Shown piece by piece: positions 35,956 through 50,200 of a stretch of DNA of 64,000 nucleotides; position 1 is the first letter of the stretch, and each line of letters opens with the position of its first letter. The DNA comes from Rallus limicola (Eukaryota > Chordata > Aves > Gruiformes > Rallidae), in contig JAKCOZ010000006.1 in NCBI GenBank assembly GCA_022605955.1, positions 434,001 through 498,000 of the forward strand, written 5' to 3'. The position numbers and the translations under genes were made by a program. A model generated the notes under the pieces. It searched no databases, was not told the DNA's origin, and saw nothing but the letters and a program-made list of their open reading frames with translations.

Positions 35956-38900
35956 CTTTCCCTTGGAGCCTTCTCCTCTCCAGGCTGAACTGTGCCCTAC
36001 ACTGTCAACTGTGCTATGTAAAAGAATAAAAAATGTTAAAAAAATCCCTGAAGATTCACTGGGAATTATGATCAGCCTAACGCAAAGAGACATGCACATT
36101 TCAGCTTGGGCCCCAATCTGTAATAGACTAACAAAATTAACAACTACAAAAAAAGGAATTGTGTATCAAATACACCTTGAAGGGCAAGCAAATGTTTTCT
36201 TCTCCAGAAGTTCAATTAGATTATGAGATAAGGTTGTCACACACTGGTTTTGAAAAACACTGGCCTGTTCAACAGCAGCAGAATGGCTCCTTCTGGATCT
36301 TTCTGCTTAGCACGTCCCAGGCTATTCTGCCCTGCGTCTATGCTGAAAGCAAAAGGAGACCCAGTTTGGGCATACCCTAGAGTGACACGCTCACACAGGC
36401 ACCAGGTACAGGAGCAATTCAGATCAGGAGCTGGATCCTGGATTTTGCAAGACACTTTACCCAGTACATAACCTGTACTCATTCTGTTGCTCTCCTTTAA
36501 ACCTCTCCTCCCATCCCCTTCCTCTTCACCCCAGGAATGAATTTCTGAAGTAAAAGAAATGTTGCCTATGCAGCCTTGAAAACTTCTACTTTTAACAGAC
36601 GGATATTTTGTAACCTTCATTTTTAAAAAAAAACACTTCATTTCTACATCTTCCAAAGAAAAGGAAAACATTCTCAAGGGCTGAAGACACGAGAGCAAGT
36701 CCACTGCACTGGCTGGTTTTGAAGTATGGCCTGTGGTAAGATTTGAAATGATTCCTAACAAAACACTTCTAGACCACATGGACAAACCCTGCCTGCCGAA
36801 GGGCAAAATCAATGGCAGCTGTTACTCCCCCTCTTCACGGCGTACCACCTGAGTTGCAGAAGTGTGTCAGGCAGGGGGGCAAACGCTTTCACCTAAATCT
36901 CTACCCAATTGTTTGAATGTGTAGGAACACCTGGTACATAGGAGGGAGGCTGTAAACATGCATGAGATACTCTCCAGCAACAGCAAGACATACAACTCCA
37001 CCACTGGTTGGGATTCTTCATCTGAAACAGTATTAATCCGTTTCATCTCACTGTATCCTTATTATGCTACCTATCTATTTTTGCCAAGTACCCAAACACT
37101 AGGATCAGATAGCCACAGAGCAGAACTTAAAAAAAAATTAAAACTTGACCGTTCTTGTCTCATAAAGCAAGCATACAGCAGCAGTTCCAGCACAATCAGC
37201 ACCGTACCTAAATATCTAAGGGGGCAATGCAAAGCAAAACATGCATGCTAAATTGGGAAGGAGAGGTCAGGCAGGTAAAAAAAATGTTACCAAGACGCAT
37301 CTGTGATGAGGTTTTCCAGCTTGCAGCTGTTTTCTGTATTCAACTGCAGGCATCACAGGCACACTGGAGCAGGCACGCATTACGAGAGCGGAGCTGCTTC
37401 TCTAATGGCAACTGCAGAAAGAGGGGAAGGAAAACCAAAACAACTGAAATGCCATTTTGAAGAACAAAAAGTCATGATTATGAGCCTACACTACAAAGAC
37501 TTCAGAAATGCATAGGTGCTGTTTGTTCCCCCCTAAAGAAAGTCAACCACAGTGAAGAGCAATGACCCCAGAGAGGCAGTGTTATATTAAGGACAAGTCT
37601 TCCACTGATACAAACACACACAGTTCCAGCTTCTATCAATGGATGATCACATCCATTCCCAAGAATATTAATGAATTGATCACTGAGACAGATACCCTCT
37701 GTATCTGCATAGTCTGTGGTATAGACAGGACCCATGGAGCCCTAAAGGCTGGATGCCTGGGAAGTCAGTTCCACGGAGACTGGGGCACTGAAACACCACA
37801 ACGGCTTTCCAGTTTCATCCAAGAGAGTGACATCCATCACACAGCAGTCCTACAAGCAACAAGCAGAAGAGATTATTTCCCTGTGCCATGGCACAGGAAG
37901 GAGATATATTATTTCTTGAACATTTCTGAAGCCTCTACCGTCTGTATTTCTCAATAATTAGTTACCTTACCATGCAAATCAAGGTAGTACTTTCAACATG
38001 AGAAAGAAACCGACATTTAAACTGATGCTAAACTTGGGTGAATGCAGCAATGGTTGCAAACATACTCAAAGAGACCACCCCCAAGGCAGTGCACACACAC
38101 AGCAATTACCCTTACATGCCAGGTATAAATGAAAGCCATGCAGGCCTTTTTGAATGGATGGAAGCTTCCATTCCCAGAAAGGTAGTATTAAGATATCTTT
38201 CTATGGTCTGAAGAATTCTGCCTTTTTAAAAGTCTTGAAAGCATTTCATTACAACCCTACTGAATGACATCATTTTATAATGCTAAAGGCTGGATGCCAC
38301 TTCTTGGGCACTTACAAGCTGATGGGTTTCACAGGTGCCATAAAAGCTTATGGGTTGTGTGTCATTGTTAATATCAGCTGCTACCTGTCCTCATGAGTTC
38401 TGAATCACTACGTGAATCAGACTCGCTTCACTATGCTGTATATGGGCATTACTTCCAGGAGTATCATATGCTCCAAAAGCATAAACCAATCCATGCCACA
38501 TATTCCATGTCAAAGTAAATCAGGCTGGAAGGCTTCCTTTCACTGTGCTACAGATTGTGCTGCCTGGCTTTAACATTTCTGTTGCTATTGCTGTATCTCA
38601 GTCACACAATGCAGAGCAGGTGGCACAGACACAAGGGGCAATGTGATACAGACACTTTGCATAGGTCTGCGACTGTAGACTACGTGGAAAATACAAAACT
38701 CAAACCAAGTAACTTACACAAGCTACAACTTAACTTGAAATAAGAAAGGATTACTACTTTATGGTCTGGTATCTTGCATATCAAAGGCCAGTTTTAACAA
38801 GTAAAGCACGGTGGCCCTGAGCGCTGGGGGGTTTTCACTTTGCATGTAATACCCACCATCTGTACTTCAGTGATTACTTTTTTAGATATAAAAAATACCC

Positions 38901-39535
38901 CAAAGTGCCAGAAAAATCCCCTTTTTTCCTTTAGAGGATTGAACAAAATTGAAATAAACTCGATGTAATGGCATGTCCTGCTGCTGCGGTTGATTTTCTT
39001 TGGCCTTCACATATTTTAAGGGTGAAAATTTTATCTTAAAAGCCAAAGATTTCCTACCTCCTGCTGTATGCTTTGCAAGGAAATCAAGCATACTCTGTAT
39101 TGAAGTGCTACAATCCCACTAACCTTAAACATGCAAATAGTTCTAATCAAATGGGGTACACCATAAAAATTAAAATTTAAGAAAAATTGAATTCTGCCTC
39201 AAAGAAGCACCTATTCTGCATTACAGTTCTCAGTGAACATTCATGGCAATTAAAGAAAGATGGCAAACAGCTGCCTTAAAAGTATTTTTCTTCTAGCATG
39301 AATTCCTTTTCATTACCAACATAGCATATTTTTATTAACACACACACAGTGGAAGGATTTGTTGTGCTTTTGATACCATCACCCAACTCAAAAAGGCTTA
39401 GTAGGAGCTCAGAAGAAATGCACATGAATAAACTTGTCACTATGTAAACAAGGAATTTCAAGGAAAAAAATTGCCATGAGCAACTAGAGAGGGAAGGAGG
39501 ACTGAAGAGATACTGTCATCCATGCTCAACTGTAG

Positions 39536-40640
39536 CTGAGCCTGGAAAAGGTTGGAAGAGACCTTTAAAGATCACGGAGTCCAACAGTTCCTGTCCTACG
39601 CTAAACTGGATCTCTAAGTACCTGATCTACCCTTTCTTTAAACACATCCAGGGATGGAGACTCAACCACCTCCCTGGGCAGCCTGCTCTAGGCCCCAACA
39701 ACTCTTTCTGAGAAGAACTTTTTCCTAACATCTAATCTGAACCTGCCCTGGTGCAGCTTTGTGCCATTTCCCCTTGTCCCATCTCCTGTCCCCTGGCTGA
39801 AGAGACCAGCGCCCACCTCTCTACAACCTCCCTTTCAAGTAATTGCAGGTGCTGAGAAGGTCTCCCCTCAGCCTCCTCTTCTCCAGGCTCAACATCCCCA
39901 GCTCCCTCAGCTGCGCCTCAGAGGATTTGCCCTCCAGACCCTTCCCCAGCCTGGTTGCCCTTCTCTGGACTCGTTCCAGGACCTCCATGTCCTTCTGATG
40001 CTGAGGAGCCCAGAACTGGGCCCAGCACTCGAGGTGCAGCCTCCCCAGTGCCCAGTCCAGGGGCACAATCCCCTCCCCAGACCTACTGGCCACACTATTG
40101 CTGATACAAGCCAGGATGCCATTGCCCTTCCTGGCCACCCGGGCACACTGCTGGCTCAGATTCAGCCTGCAGTCACCCAGCACCCCCAGGTCCTTCTCTG
40201 ACTGACAGCTCTCCAGCCAGTCTCCCCCAGCATGTAGTTGCTCAGGGTTGTTAAACCTCATCCCATTGGTCTCAGCCCATGGGTCCAGCCTGTTCAGATC
40301 CCTCTGAAGAGCCTCTTGTGACTGGCCTCCAGCTGGATTTGGCTCTATTTACCACCACCTTTTGGGCCCAGCCATCCAGCCAGTTTTTAACCCAGCTGAG
40401 GGTCCACCTGTCCAGGCCAGTGGCAGCCAGTTTCTCAGTCTCAGAATGCTGTGAGAAACCATGTCAAAGGCTTTAACGAAGTCCAGGTAGACCACATCCA
40501 CAGCCTTCCCCTCGTCCAATAAGCGGGTGGTGTGCCCCAGGCCTCAGTCCTGGCTCCAGTTTTGTTCAATCTCTTTATCAGTGACCTGGATGAAGGGATT
40601 GAATGCTCCCTCAGTAAATAGAAGGTGATCAAGTTCTTTT
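39536..40640 (-). mobile_element. CR1 LINE, 1.1 kb, 5'-truncated
   Basis: The minus strand encodes the ORF2 C-terminal RT region with [22 protein letters not shown] and [19 protein letters not shown], and an upstream part with a frame break. The 3' end is at about 39536 (antisense GGAAAAGGTTGGAAGAGACC). Confidence 0.9.
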
Positions 40641-43600
40641 AGGAATTACAGGAGAACAACTGACAATTCCCCTAAAATACACAATAGTTAATCCTTCTGA
40701 CTCTTGTACACGAGAGAAGAGCTAGGTGCTGACTGCAGGAGTGTGGGCTGTAGTTTGTGTCCATCAGCATTTTACCATTCTCCAACAGCTTCTACCTTTC
40801 ATGGTGCATACATGCTGCAACACAACCACAGAGAATCTCCCCAGAGGTTCAAGACTTACTGCCTGAAAAAATCCCATCCAACAAAACCAACAAACAAGCC
40901 CCCCACAGATGTACTGCACATCTACAGTACATCTTTTGCCCAGCATTTCCAAGCAGCGCTGGTCATGCACAGCATCTTTGGGCAGTGAAAAGCACTGCAG
41001 TCACCACACATGCAAAGGAGTCTATCAATCTCGATTGTTAAGACACAAAGGATAAAACTTTTTCCTCAAAATTCACATAATTTGGGCAATATTCTAATTG
41101 AGTTTTTTCCTACTTACAGAAAACTACTACAAATGAAACCATGTTTTAAAAAACCTAGCATATTTAGCATGCATAAGCATCATTCTATTTTGAGATAAGC
41201 ATTTCAAGAAACAAAAAGTATTTCTGACTGACCTTTACGCTGCCTTTAAACACATCTGTTGCCCAGGATAAGTCAACAGGCAAGTGCTTTCTGTTATCCT
41301 TTAAGGTTACAACTGTGAGCCTCAAATATCCATCTTCAGTGTCACCTGAGAATATTAGTAAGATGCCATTACACTACTACAAATCAGACCAAGCCCAAGT
41401 ACACTGTAAATCTTCTCTCTGCTTCTCTCCATGCCTTCAGATTCTTCCCACTCAACAATCAAGAGCCCTGACATGCACCAACAGCTAGATATCAAGCACG
41501 TTATAGAGAAGTTAAGTTGCACTTTAGAGCTTTGATTCTGTGATCCACAGGAGAAGCGGCAGCTAAAACACATCTAAATGTCACCTAAAGGCATTATGCA
41601 AGGATGGAAGGAGTAAATTCCACATTCAGGATTTCAACTTCATGCCATCAGTGCCGCCATCACTGCCCACTCCCCAAAAGCCAAGCTCTGCCTGCTAACT
41701 CAACCCTATACAACAGGGTATAACAATAACTAGGTATCACTCTTCTCTGGAAAGGAGATTTCATCAATTACACTCAAAAGCGTTATGCCTTGATTAGAAT
41801 CCAGTGTTTAAATCATGGGTTTTTTCACTTCTTAAACACCTTTCCAAAAGTTTCATTCCTTTTATTTCTTAAATTCTTTGACAGAATTACTAAGATTTCT
41901 TTGTGATTTTTTTTTTTTTTTATTACTACACATCTTTCTTCGGTAAGTCTTCCTCTTCCCCCACAAGAGATCAGTCTTTCTAAAACTGCTCTTTTTTCCC
42001 TTGTTATTGGAGGGGGGAAGTTAACCAGGGAGTCCAACATTCTAATGATCATTTGAGGCACGGCATAACAAACAAGAACTCTGGCTGGAGAAAAGAAAAA
42101 GCATCCCATCATGACACGAGCAGACTGCTTAGGAGGACATCACTTAAACAACTTGAACAGGAGACACTCACTGAAAAGAGCAAAGGAAAGCACTAGAGAC
42201 ATCAAAGAAAAATAAGTATCTGGCACTTGCAGGAGACAGACAGGAGAAAAGAGAAGGGATAAACACTGCTTGTTAGGATCCAGTGGCAGGCCCTGCATAG
42301 GGGATGAGAAGTGAAAGGGGCTGGCAGAGCTTTCAGATGCAAGTTGCAAAAGGGAAAAAAGAGAGGGAAGTGTTTTGCCTGTGGTTCTCCTTCAATCAAG
42401 CACAAGCAGCAGCTTGAGGCTGAAGAGCAAAGGAGGATCAGAAAAGCTAAAGTCTGTGTGAAGGAGCAGCAAAACCCTCTGCCTGGTGTCTGTTTAAGGC
42501 AGACAGCTGGAGGCAAAGTGAGAAAGAGCCCACAGGTTCCCACATAAGCTCTGCTCAATTGGTACTACGGGACCAAGCAACTCCCAAGAGACACCTGGCC
42601 ACAAACCAGTGCTGGAAAGACATGGCTCACCAAGAATACTTACTGTGTGGAGAAAGCAGCACAATACATGGAAAAACTGCTGCTTCTGTTCTCTGTCAGC
42701 ACAGACACTGTTTGGAATAGGAGGGTTAATACAGCGGCACCAGCATGACGATGCCCAGGAAATATTTAGGATGGCTGAAGGAAAATGCATTACTCCAGAC
42801 AGTGATACCCACTGTCCTTGCAGTGAAGTCCCGGAGAACTCAGGGAGGGAAATGTAAGCAGAATTCACTTTCAGGAGCCATCTCAAAGTACCAAAAAAAC
42901 CCGTCATGAAGTGGATCCCTACCACCCAAATGGTTCAGCTCAAAACCTCAGCAAATTAAATCCAATCCCATTAGTTCAGCTAAGAGAAAAATATTTTCTA
43001 GTCAAGCTTTACTGAGTGAACACTGAAAACAGATGACCTTTAATCCAAGAGACTTTAAACAACATCAGCCAACAAGCCCCTCTTCCTAAAGACTGTTACC
43101 TGTAGTTCAGATTTAAATGAAGCCACTATTCCTACCATTCAAGCAAAAATAGTAATGAAATAAAAAGAGACTGAAAAAAGCAGACTACTAATAAAAGAAT
43201 GAAGCCCAGGACATCGCTACCACTGCATGACATTAATAACACAAACCACTGCACGGCTAGCTGGGTCACTTAGCTAAGGTGTGACTTTAAGCCAGAAGGG
43301 AAAGAGGTGACACAGATAAGGAATCTGAAGGCTAATTATTCATGGCTAAGTTATTTCAATACTTACAACTTCTTTTTTTAATTATTATAGAAGCTCCACT
43401 GCAATCCTCATATCCAGAAGAAAGAAAAAGTATGCCTACAAGGTAGCATGAAGCTGAAGCGCTCTGCAATCTCCCCTTCTTCATCCCCATCAAATAGGAA
43501 AAAGGAAATGAAAGGGCAGAGCAAGCTACCTTAAGCATACTATGGGAAACACGGAGGAAGCACCTTGGACAGGGCTTTCTTCAGCCTGATCTAGAATTCA

Positions 43601-44026
43601 TTTCACTGTCCCTTATAATATTTACAGCTCAGAGTTTATGCAAGGAATGCACAGCAGCAAAGCAGCCCTTTAATCAGTATAGATCATAGGAAACAAGTAT
43701 TTCAAAATAAAGGGCACACCAATCTAGAGAACATATATCATGCAGACAAACCTCAAAAGAGCCAAAACAGGGGGGCAAAACAGCTAGTTACTGTGGTGCA
43801 AGCATTCATAACAAAAAAACCCCAAACAGTCTGAAGCTGTATATACTCCATCCACCTGGTTCAATGACACAACTTTTTTAATGCCAAGAACTTTGCAGCA
43901 AGAACTGAAAACAGAGCAGCACAGTGAAGGGCAACACTCCTGAACACTAAAAAAAGCAGACAAAACCAAAACTAAACGTGAACAAATGAATCAGTTTTTC
44001 TGCAGAACAGCAAATGAGCCTTCCCT

Positions 44027-44290
44027 GGTCCACTTTTTAAAAGGATAGATAATGGCAGGACAAGGGGGAATGGATTCAAGCTAAAGGAAGGAAGGTTTAG
44101 ATTAGATATTAGGGGGAAGTTCTTTACAGAGACACTGGTCAGGTACTGGAACAGGCTGCCCAGAGAGGGGGCCTTGGGCAACCTTGTGTAGATCCAGGCC
44201 TGGACGTTGGGGCCCTACCTGGATCAGGGGGTTGGAACTGTATGCACCTTGGGTTCCCATCCAACCCAAATGATTCTATGATTCGATAGT
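44027..44290 (+). mobile_element. CR1 LINE fragment, sense, shortened
   Basis: Matches 26198-26500 but lacks the 5' part and an internal stretch between GAGAGGGGG and CCTTGGGCAACC. Confidence 0.85.
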
Positions 44291-47200
44291 ATACAAGTGG
44301 AAGGAACATCAACCTGCACCAAAACTGGTGCCACTTCATCAGTGGCTCAGCACTGAAGCAAATGAAAACATCCTGACAACCTGCAGAACTTCTATCTCAG
44401 GCCTCACACTATCTCAAGGTAAAAGCAGGCAGACTTCACCTAGCACAATCTTACAACATCACACAGCTCACCACGCAGAGATAAAGACATCACACATGGC
44501 CAGCTGCACAGCTTACTCTGCAAAATCCCTTTCAGTTTCTCCCCTGAAAACAGAGATATTGGATAGAGGAGGCAAAATGTAACAGCAGGGATCATTTCAA
44601 AACAGACATTACTGTTGTGTCAACTCTACCTTTCCTGCAGAAGAAGTTCCTGAACGTTGCACACAGGTAGGTGCAGTTGCCACCATGCATATCAAGACGC
44701 AGGGGGGAGTAATGCTGCCCATATTCTCCGTCAACATCATCCAGTACAGGTTTAGTGGGTGGAAGGGCAAATTGACTTAAAAAACAACAATACTACAATT
44801 AAGCAAGGGGAAATTCCTTCCTAGAAAGAGATATTGTCAATTGCTCTACACTGAGACTGTCAGCTTAGGAGAAATTAAGAGTGGAAAAGACCATATTATT
44901 AGATGACAATAACGTTCTTCCTTATGGCTGCTTTTGAAAAATCAAACATCTTTGGTTTATCATGATTCTTTCCAGCTGTCTAACACAGTGTCTAACACTT
45001 CTCATCAGCTGTCCAGTCTAGCCAAAGGCAGAAACTATGGCAGTCAACTTATAAAAGAGCAAGCATCGGTTTAACTGCAAATCTAAAAGCCAACTACAGC
45101 AGATGACTCTAGAAGAGCATTTCCTGAATAATTTTGGCTGTGCCTAACCTACAAGTGAAACTACTGCCCACAAATGACCAGAAAAGCCTAAATCCCAGAG
45201 CTACCTGAGCAGCTCCTACAGAGGATCCTGTTTAGAAGAAAGGGAAATGGTATTAGGAACATAAAACCACCAATAGATACAACAGTATCTTAGCAGAAAA
45301 CTAAGGGGGTGGGCAGGGCATAAGTCTCAAAAATCATCATCTAAAGCTAAAAAGAATCCATCTTTTTAAACAGAGTAGAAACAGGTATTATAGGCTGCAA
45401 TAAAGACATAGACACAACGACTTCATAGGAAATCCAGCTAGTTTTTCAGTGGCACTGAAAGATAAATGCAGGCATCTCCACAGTTTACTGGGTCTTTTTC
45501 TCCCCTCTTACACAGCTCAAGATTATTTTCCTACTTCCTAAAATGCCTTCCTCTTTCCTAGGTCTTTCAGATAGGAAAAAGGAATAAAACGGTTCCTCCT
45601 GAAAGAGGAGAAAGCATGGGCAGTGTATTTCTAACTTTCTCAATACAGCAAGTCCTAATACACTTGTGTGACTAAATTATCTCCTTAACAGCCTAACAAT
45701 GCCAACATTTTAGTATGGAAATACTTCTACAGCTTTGCATGTAGTTACCATAACTGTTGTTTGGATTAAACTAGAATGGTTAATTACTGCCTAAAGATAA
45801 ACCTCTTAACAGCAGCCAATTTGAACTGTAAAACTCAAAGCTTTATTCAAAAGGTTATCTTTATTGCCCACAAAGGAGAAACCAATACTTACACAGTAGC
45901 AGAACCCAAAGCACTTCTCTCAACAAGTTGGTGATGATGAAGACTCGCCATAACAAAAGCAATTTCATTTTTCTCCTGAAAAGTTAGTTCAAGTAGATGT
46001 ATTTTCATCTGGAAAGACTTCTTCTCCACAAGGTCTTCCTGAGCATTAAAATTCATAGATAAATGCTGCTGCATATTCCTCTGCCAGTTACTGTAGCAAT
46101 GTTAATAATGGCTTGCTTTAACACTTAAGACTCCTAGAACCACGACTGTCTTTTCACAAGAGTACAGAACACACATAAAAGATCACAGCGTTTCTGGGTT
46201 ATGGAGAAAGCTATGCCAGGGCAAAAGTTAGCAGCAGCAATCCATCAACTGTACTTCTCCAGCTTCTACTTACCACTGCAAACAGGCCTGGATACAGAAT
46301 ATCTAAGCACCCAGCTTATTTTCCTAGGTAAGGATGTGTGGCATTTATGATTCTTACACCCATCTACAGCTAAAGTGCCTTCTGCTACTCTGCCCACAAA
46401 GAGAGGAAGAGCAGCTGTTTGGGAGAGTAAGCAGGAAAAACATAGACTAAGGTGAGAGGCCCGATGCTTAACAACTGTGTGGAACTTCATTAGGATAGAA
46501 CCATTGCAGGTGTGAAAAGCAACAGGCAAGGGGTAACATGCTAGCAAGACCACAGGGACACAAATCTATTAAACTGCTGAAGAGACAAAGTCAACCCATA
46601 ATAGGTTCCCTCAGGTCAGCCCGTCTCAAGTTTCCTAGGAACAGGACACCTTTAAAGAAGAGGGAAACATATATTCCTTCTGTGGTTTGAAACAGTTCCT
46701 CCAGTGATTGTGCACATTGGAGGTAGCAAGAGTTTCCAGCTGAAAATGAGACAGTTTAGAGCAACAGGCTCCCTGAGGAAAGTACCTTGCCATTCCTGAA
46801 TAATATGAAGTTTACCTCAATACCATGACAGGGGGGAAGAAATTGCTGCCAACCTCTGAATTCAGTCCAAGAGCAGAACCCCTGAGATAGGGCTTTCCTA
46901 GCCCCTAACTACACAACTTTAGGCAGACACTGAGGTCCCGGTGTATTCACTCTAGTTCTCTGGAGCAGATGTCTACTGTAGATGTTCTGCACTGCTCTCC
47001 AAAGACATCCACCTCTTCACACACCCTACAGAGACTCTTAAACTCAGACACAATACCAAGAACCGAATATCCCCAAACAGGCACATTTGACACCGTTCCT
47101 GCTGTTGGAGCAGGATATGACTATTTGAGTGCTGGGGACAGGGAAGAAACACATCTCTCCACAAACTGTTCTCTTTAAAATGCCTTTAGGGTATCAAAGT

Positions 47201-50200
47201 TTGGCATGTGAAGACTGCCAAGTAAATACAAATGAGCAGTACATTATCTAATTGTGGTGTTGCATGGCAGGGTTCTGGTGGAGGAGGCAGGGGGCTGCAG
47301 CGGCGCCTTCCGCAAAAAGCAGCTAGCAGAGTCCAACCACCAGACCAATATACTACAATACATAACTGTTCTTTTAAATTAGAGGTGGCTGGGTTTTTTT
47401 AAAAGGACACTCCTATGACAAGTCTTTAGAATACAATCAATCATCAACCAGCTGTCCCTACCTGTATCTTCAAAACCCACCTCACACAAAATTCCAAATC
47501 CCAAATGACAAGGCAAACCAATATGTTTCTTCAAACCATAAGAAATTATTGAAACTAACTGCTATCTTACCTTCCAAAGTCCTACTAAGAGTCCTGGATT
47601 CAAGCCAAAGAGTTGGACCAGCTGATCAGCACCAAGCCCTACGCTCCTTTCAGTCAGGTGAGCACGACTGTAGTCAGCAATTAAGGAACGTCGACGAGGT
47701 CTGTGGAAAAAACATACAAAACAGAGCAACAAGACTGTGTCTTCCTGGTTAGGTGAAAGTTCAGAGCTTAACATGAAATTAGGGTGAAGTCTGACAAACA
47801 GCACAGGATGAAAACTGTTTTGAAAGTATTCAGCATACACAACTTGACTTCTGAACAAATAGAGCATACCAGCAGGTAAGAAGCCACTGTGAGATGGCCC
47901 AGAATACTACTCAGATGAGGAAAAACTTCCATGCTTGCCCAATATTTCAAAACAGTTACAGAACTGCTTTCTTTCTAATACCATGTGGTCACTAGATGGA
48001 ATCACTGAGTATTTACCCATATCAAGCAAGCTACAAAAGGGTTCTCTTTCTTCATTTTTTAGGCAAATACTTTGCTGCTTCTTGAGGAACCTTGTGGTTT
48101 TTCTGGGTGAATGAAAATGCTCTCTTTTCAGAGCTTTACTGCTAGGGTTTTATGTAAGAAGCATGGAGGTGATACTGCACATACTAAAACCACACAGACA
48201 TGTGGAAAACTCCTGGAGAGAAACCAACAAATACATACATATATACCTCAAATAGAAAATTGGAATTTAAACTTCTCAGAATGCCAGAAAAACACTGTAC
48301 AAACTTCAGATACAGAACAACAGCTAGCCCACATTGAGCTGTGGACTATTTGTATTTATACACCTGTACTTATATTCTACATGCAGCCAAACACCAGCTT
48401 CCCTAAAGTCACATACATGCCCACCAGAGAAAAAGAAACCCACGTTAGAAACATCGATTACCTGGTTGTTGCCACATAAACATTATGAACTGTCCCAGTC
48501 TAAATGTCTCGCTTTAAAGTCTCCTTAATTGACATGTTTCTTTCATGCTCATTTGTAGCTGCAATGTCAGATTCAGCTTTGCAAGGCAGAACCTATTAAC
48601 CTGCATCTTATAGGCTTTAGCATGCCAGTAGCTGCATTAACCTATGAATTCCTGCCATAGCTTGCTGGATTATATCTATCTCTTGCTGAAAAGCTCCACC
48701 AGTGAAGAGAAGGACACAGGCTTTGGAAGAAAGGCTACAGAGAGGATTTCTAAGAAAGAATTATCTTGTTAAGTCAAACCTAGGTCAGATAGCTCTTACA
48801 GACACATTTTCAAGGGTTCCATTAAAAAAAACACCCCCAAAAATCCTAGGTTAAAACTTACCCATTCTTGCTGGGAGCTTTGCTTTGGTCAGGAAGCAAT
48901 GGCCTAACTCCAAATAGTTTTAGGGTTGACAGGATGTCTAGGCATGGCCAACTTGCACTGGTCCAAAGCATAGTAACACATGTGTCCTTAAAGGACAGTT
49001 TGGCCTTCTCCAGTACATGCTCCTTTCCATTTTTGTCCTTTAGAACAATTCTCCAACTCAAGCCAGAGGCTCTGTTATTTAGGAATTGAGAGGGAAGGAG
49101 GCTGTTTAAAAAAGTCATTCTGAAAAGGACAAAACTTAAGCAACGTTTTCAACAGAGTTTTCACATTTCTACTGACTGCTACTTACCTTTCTCAGGCTAT
49201 TTCATTTATAGACTATCACTGGATCTTCCCATTCTGATACACATTTTACAGCCCTATTTCCACCTCACCCCCACCCAGCATTTCCAAAGCCATTAACAGT
49301 CTCTGCATTGCTCTTCTGTGAATGTCTTCTGTGACAAGGCATTGCTCACACCTCACAGCTTCTCAGTTTTTACAGGGAAGACCTGTATAAACATCTCCAG
49401 GTTTAACAAGTCGCATTACTCTAGCTTTGACAGCAGCTCTTTGTTTCAAGGTTTATTCTTTCTTCCAGGACCCAGGCTTTCTATCAGGTAGAGCAGCACG
49501 GTCCCAGGAAACGGTTTCTGGTTGTTCAGATTTCATTGTCCAAAGTGTCCTTTCTGGTTGAAAACAACTGGAATAAATTTTCAGACAGATTGCACTGAAA
49601 ATAAAAACAGAAGAAAGAGGAAAACCATGGACATTTCAAGAAGAGTTACCTAATTATCCCTATATGCGGCTCTCAGCTATCACTGAGCAACATAAAGCCC
49701 TAGAGTATCTGCAAACTGGTTGGGACCTAAATCCAAGTGTATACAAGCCCAGAACTCTAGCCTCCCAGGTGCCAGTCAAGAAAATCCAAAGTCATTCTTG
49801 TGAATGTTTCCTCCATCGGGGAGGAAAACCGACCTTCCAACAGGTCCTATCATCTTGGTTTCCCAGGTGCAAACATGAAGGCTGAGGAACCAAAACATGG
49901 TAGATGTCAGTCTTTTTTATGGGTTTATTACATTATCTCAAAGAATATGGAATCACTGAATACATTTCTTGTTCTGCATTATACTTGCCAAATGATGCAT
50001 TTATGACTTTCTGCTCTATCACAGAGGAAAAAAAAAACAACCCAAAAAAAAAGACTGAATGCAGCCCCCACTGCCTCCTACCCATGAAAACCACCCTTGC
50101 TTCATCAGCTGCTGAGAATAAATCCCCCCATGCTGAGAGCCAGGCTCTTCCTTATTGATGCAAACGTCCCCGGCAGTTTGCAAAACCCTTCCTCCACCCG

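Larger units (their letters stand above)
23861..36837. repeat. Segmental duplication unit containing FBXO15 copy B
   Basis: Bases 28035-36837 align with 1-6625 and with 45927-61221. Bases 23861-28034 align with 43121-45926. By eye the copies differ by scattered substitutions and a handful of large indels. Copy C lacks 24761-26198 of this unit, with a TCC at the join. Copy B lacks exon 6 relative to A and C. The right edge at 36837 is where similarity to copy A also stops (A 6625), followed directly by the 3' end of copy C. Confidence 0.85.

Noticed and set aside
36237..36812. Frame of 191 codons on the minus strand in copy B
   Set aside because: Lies in intron 1 sequence absent from copy A, has no recognisable motif and no splice support.
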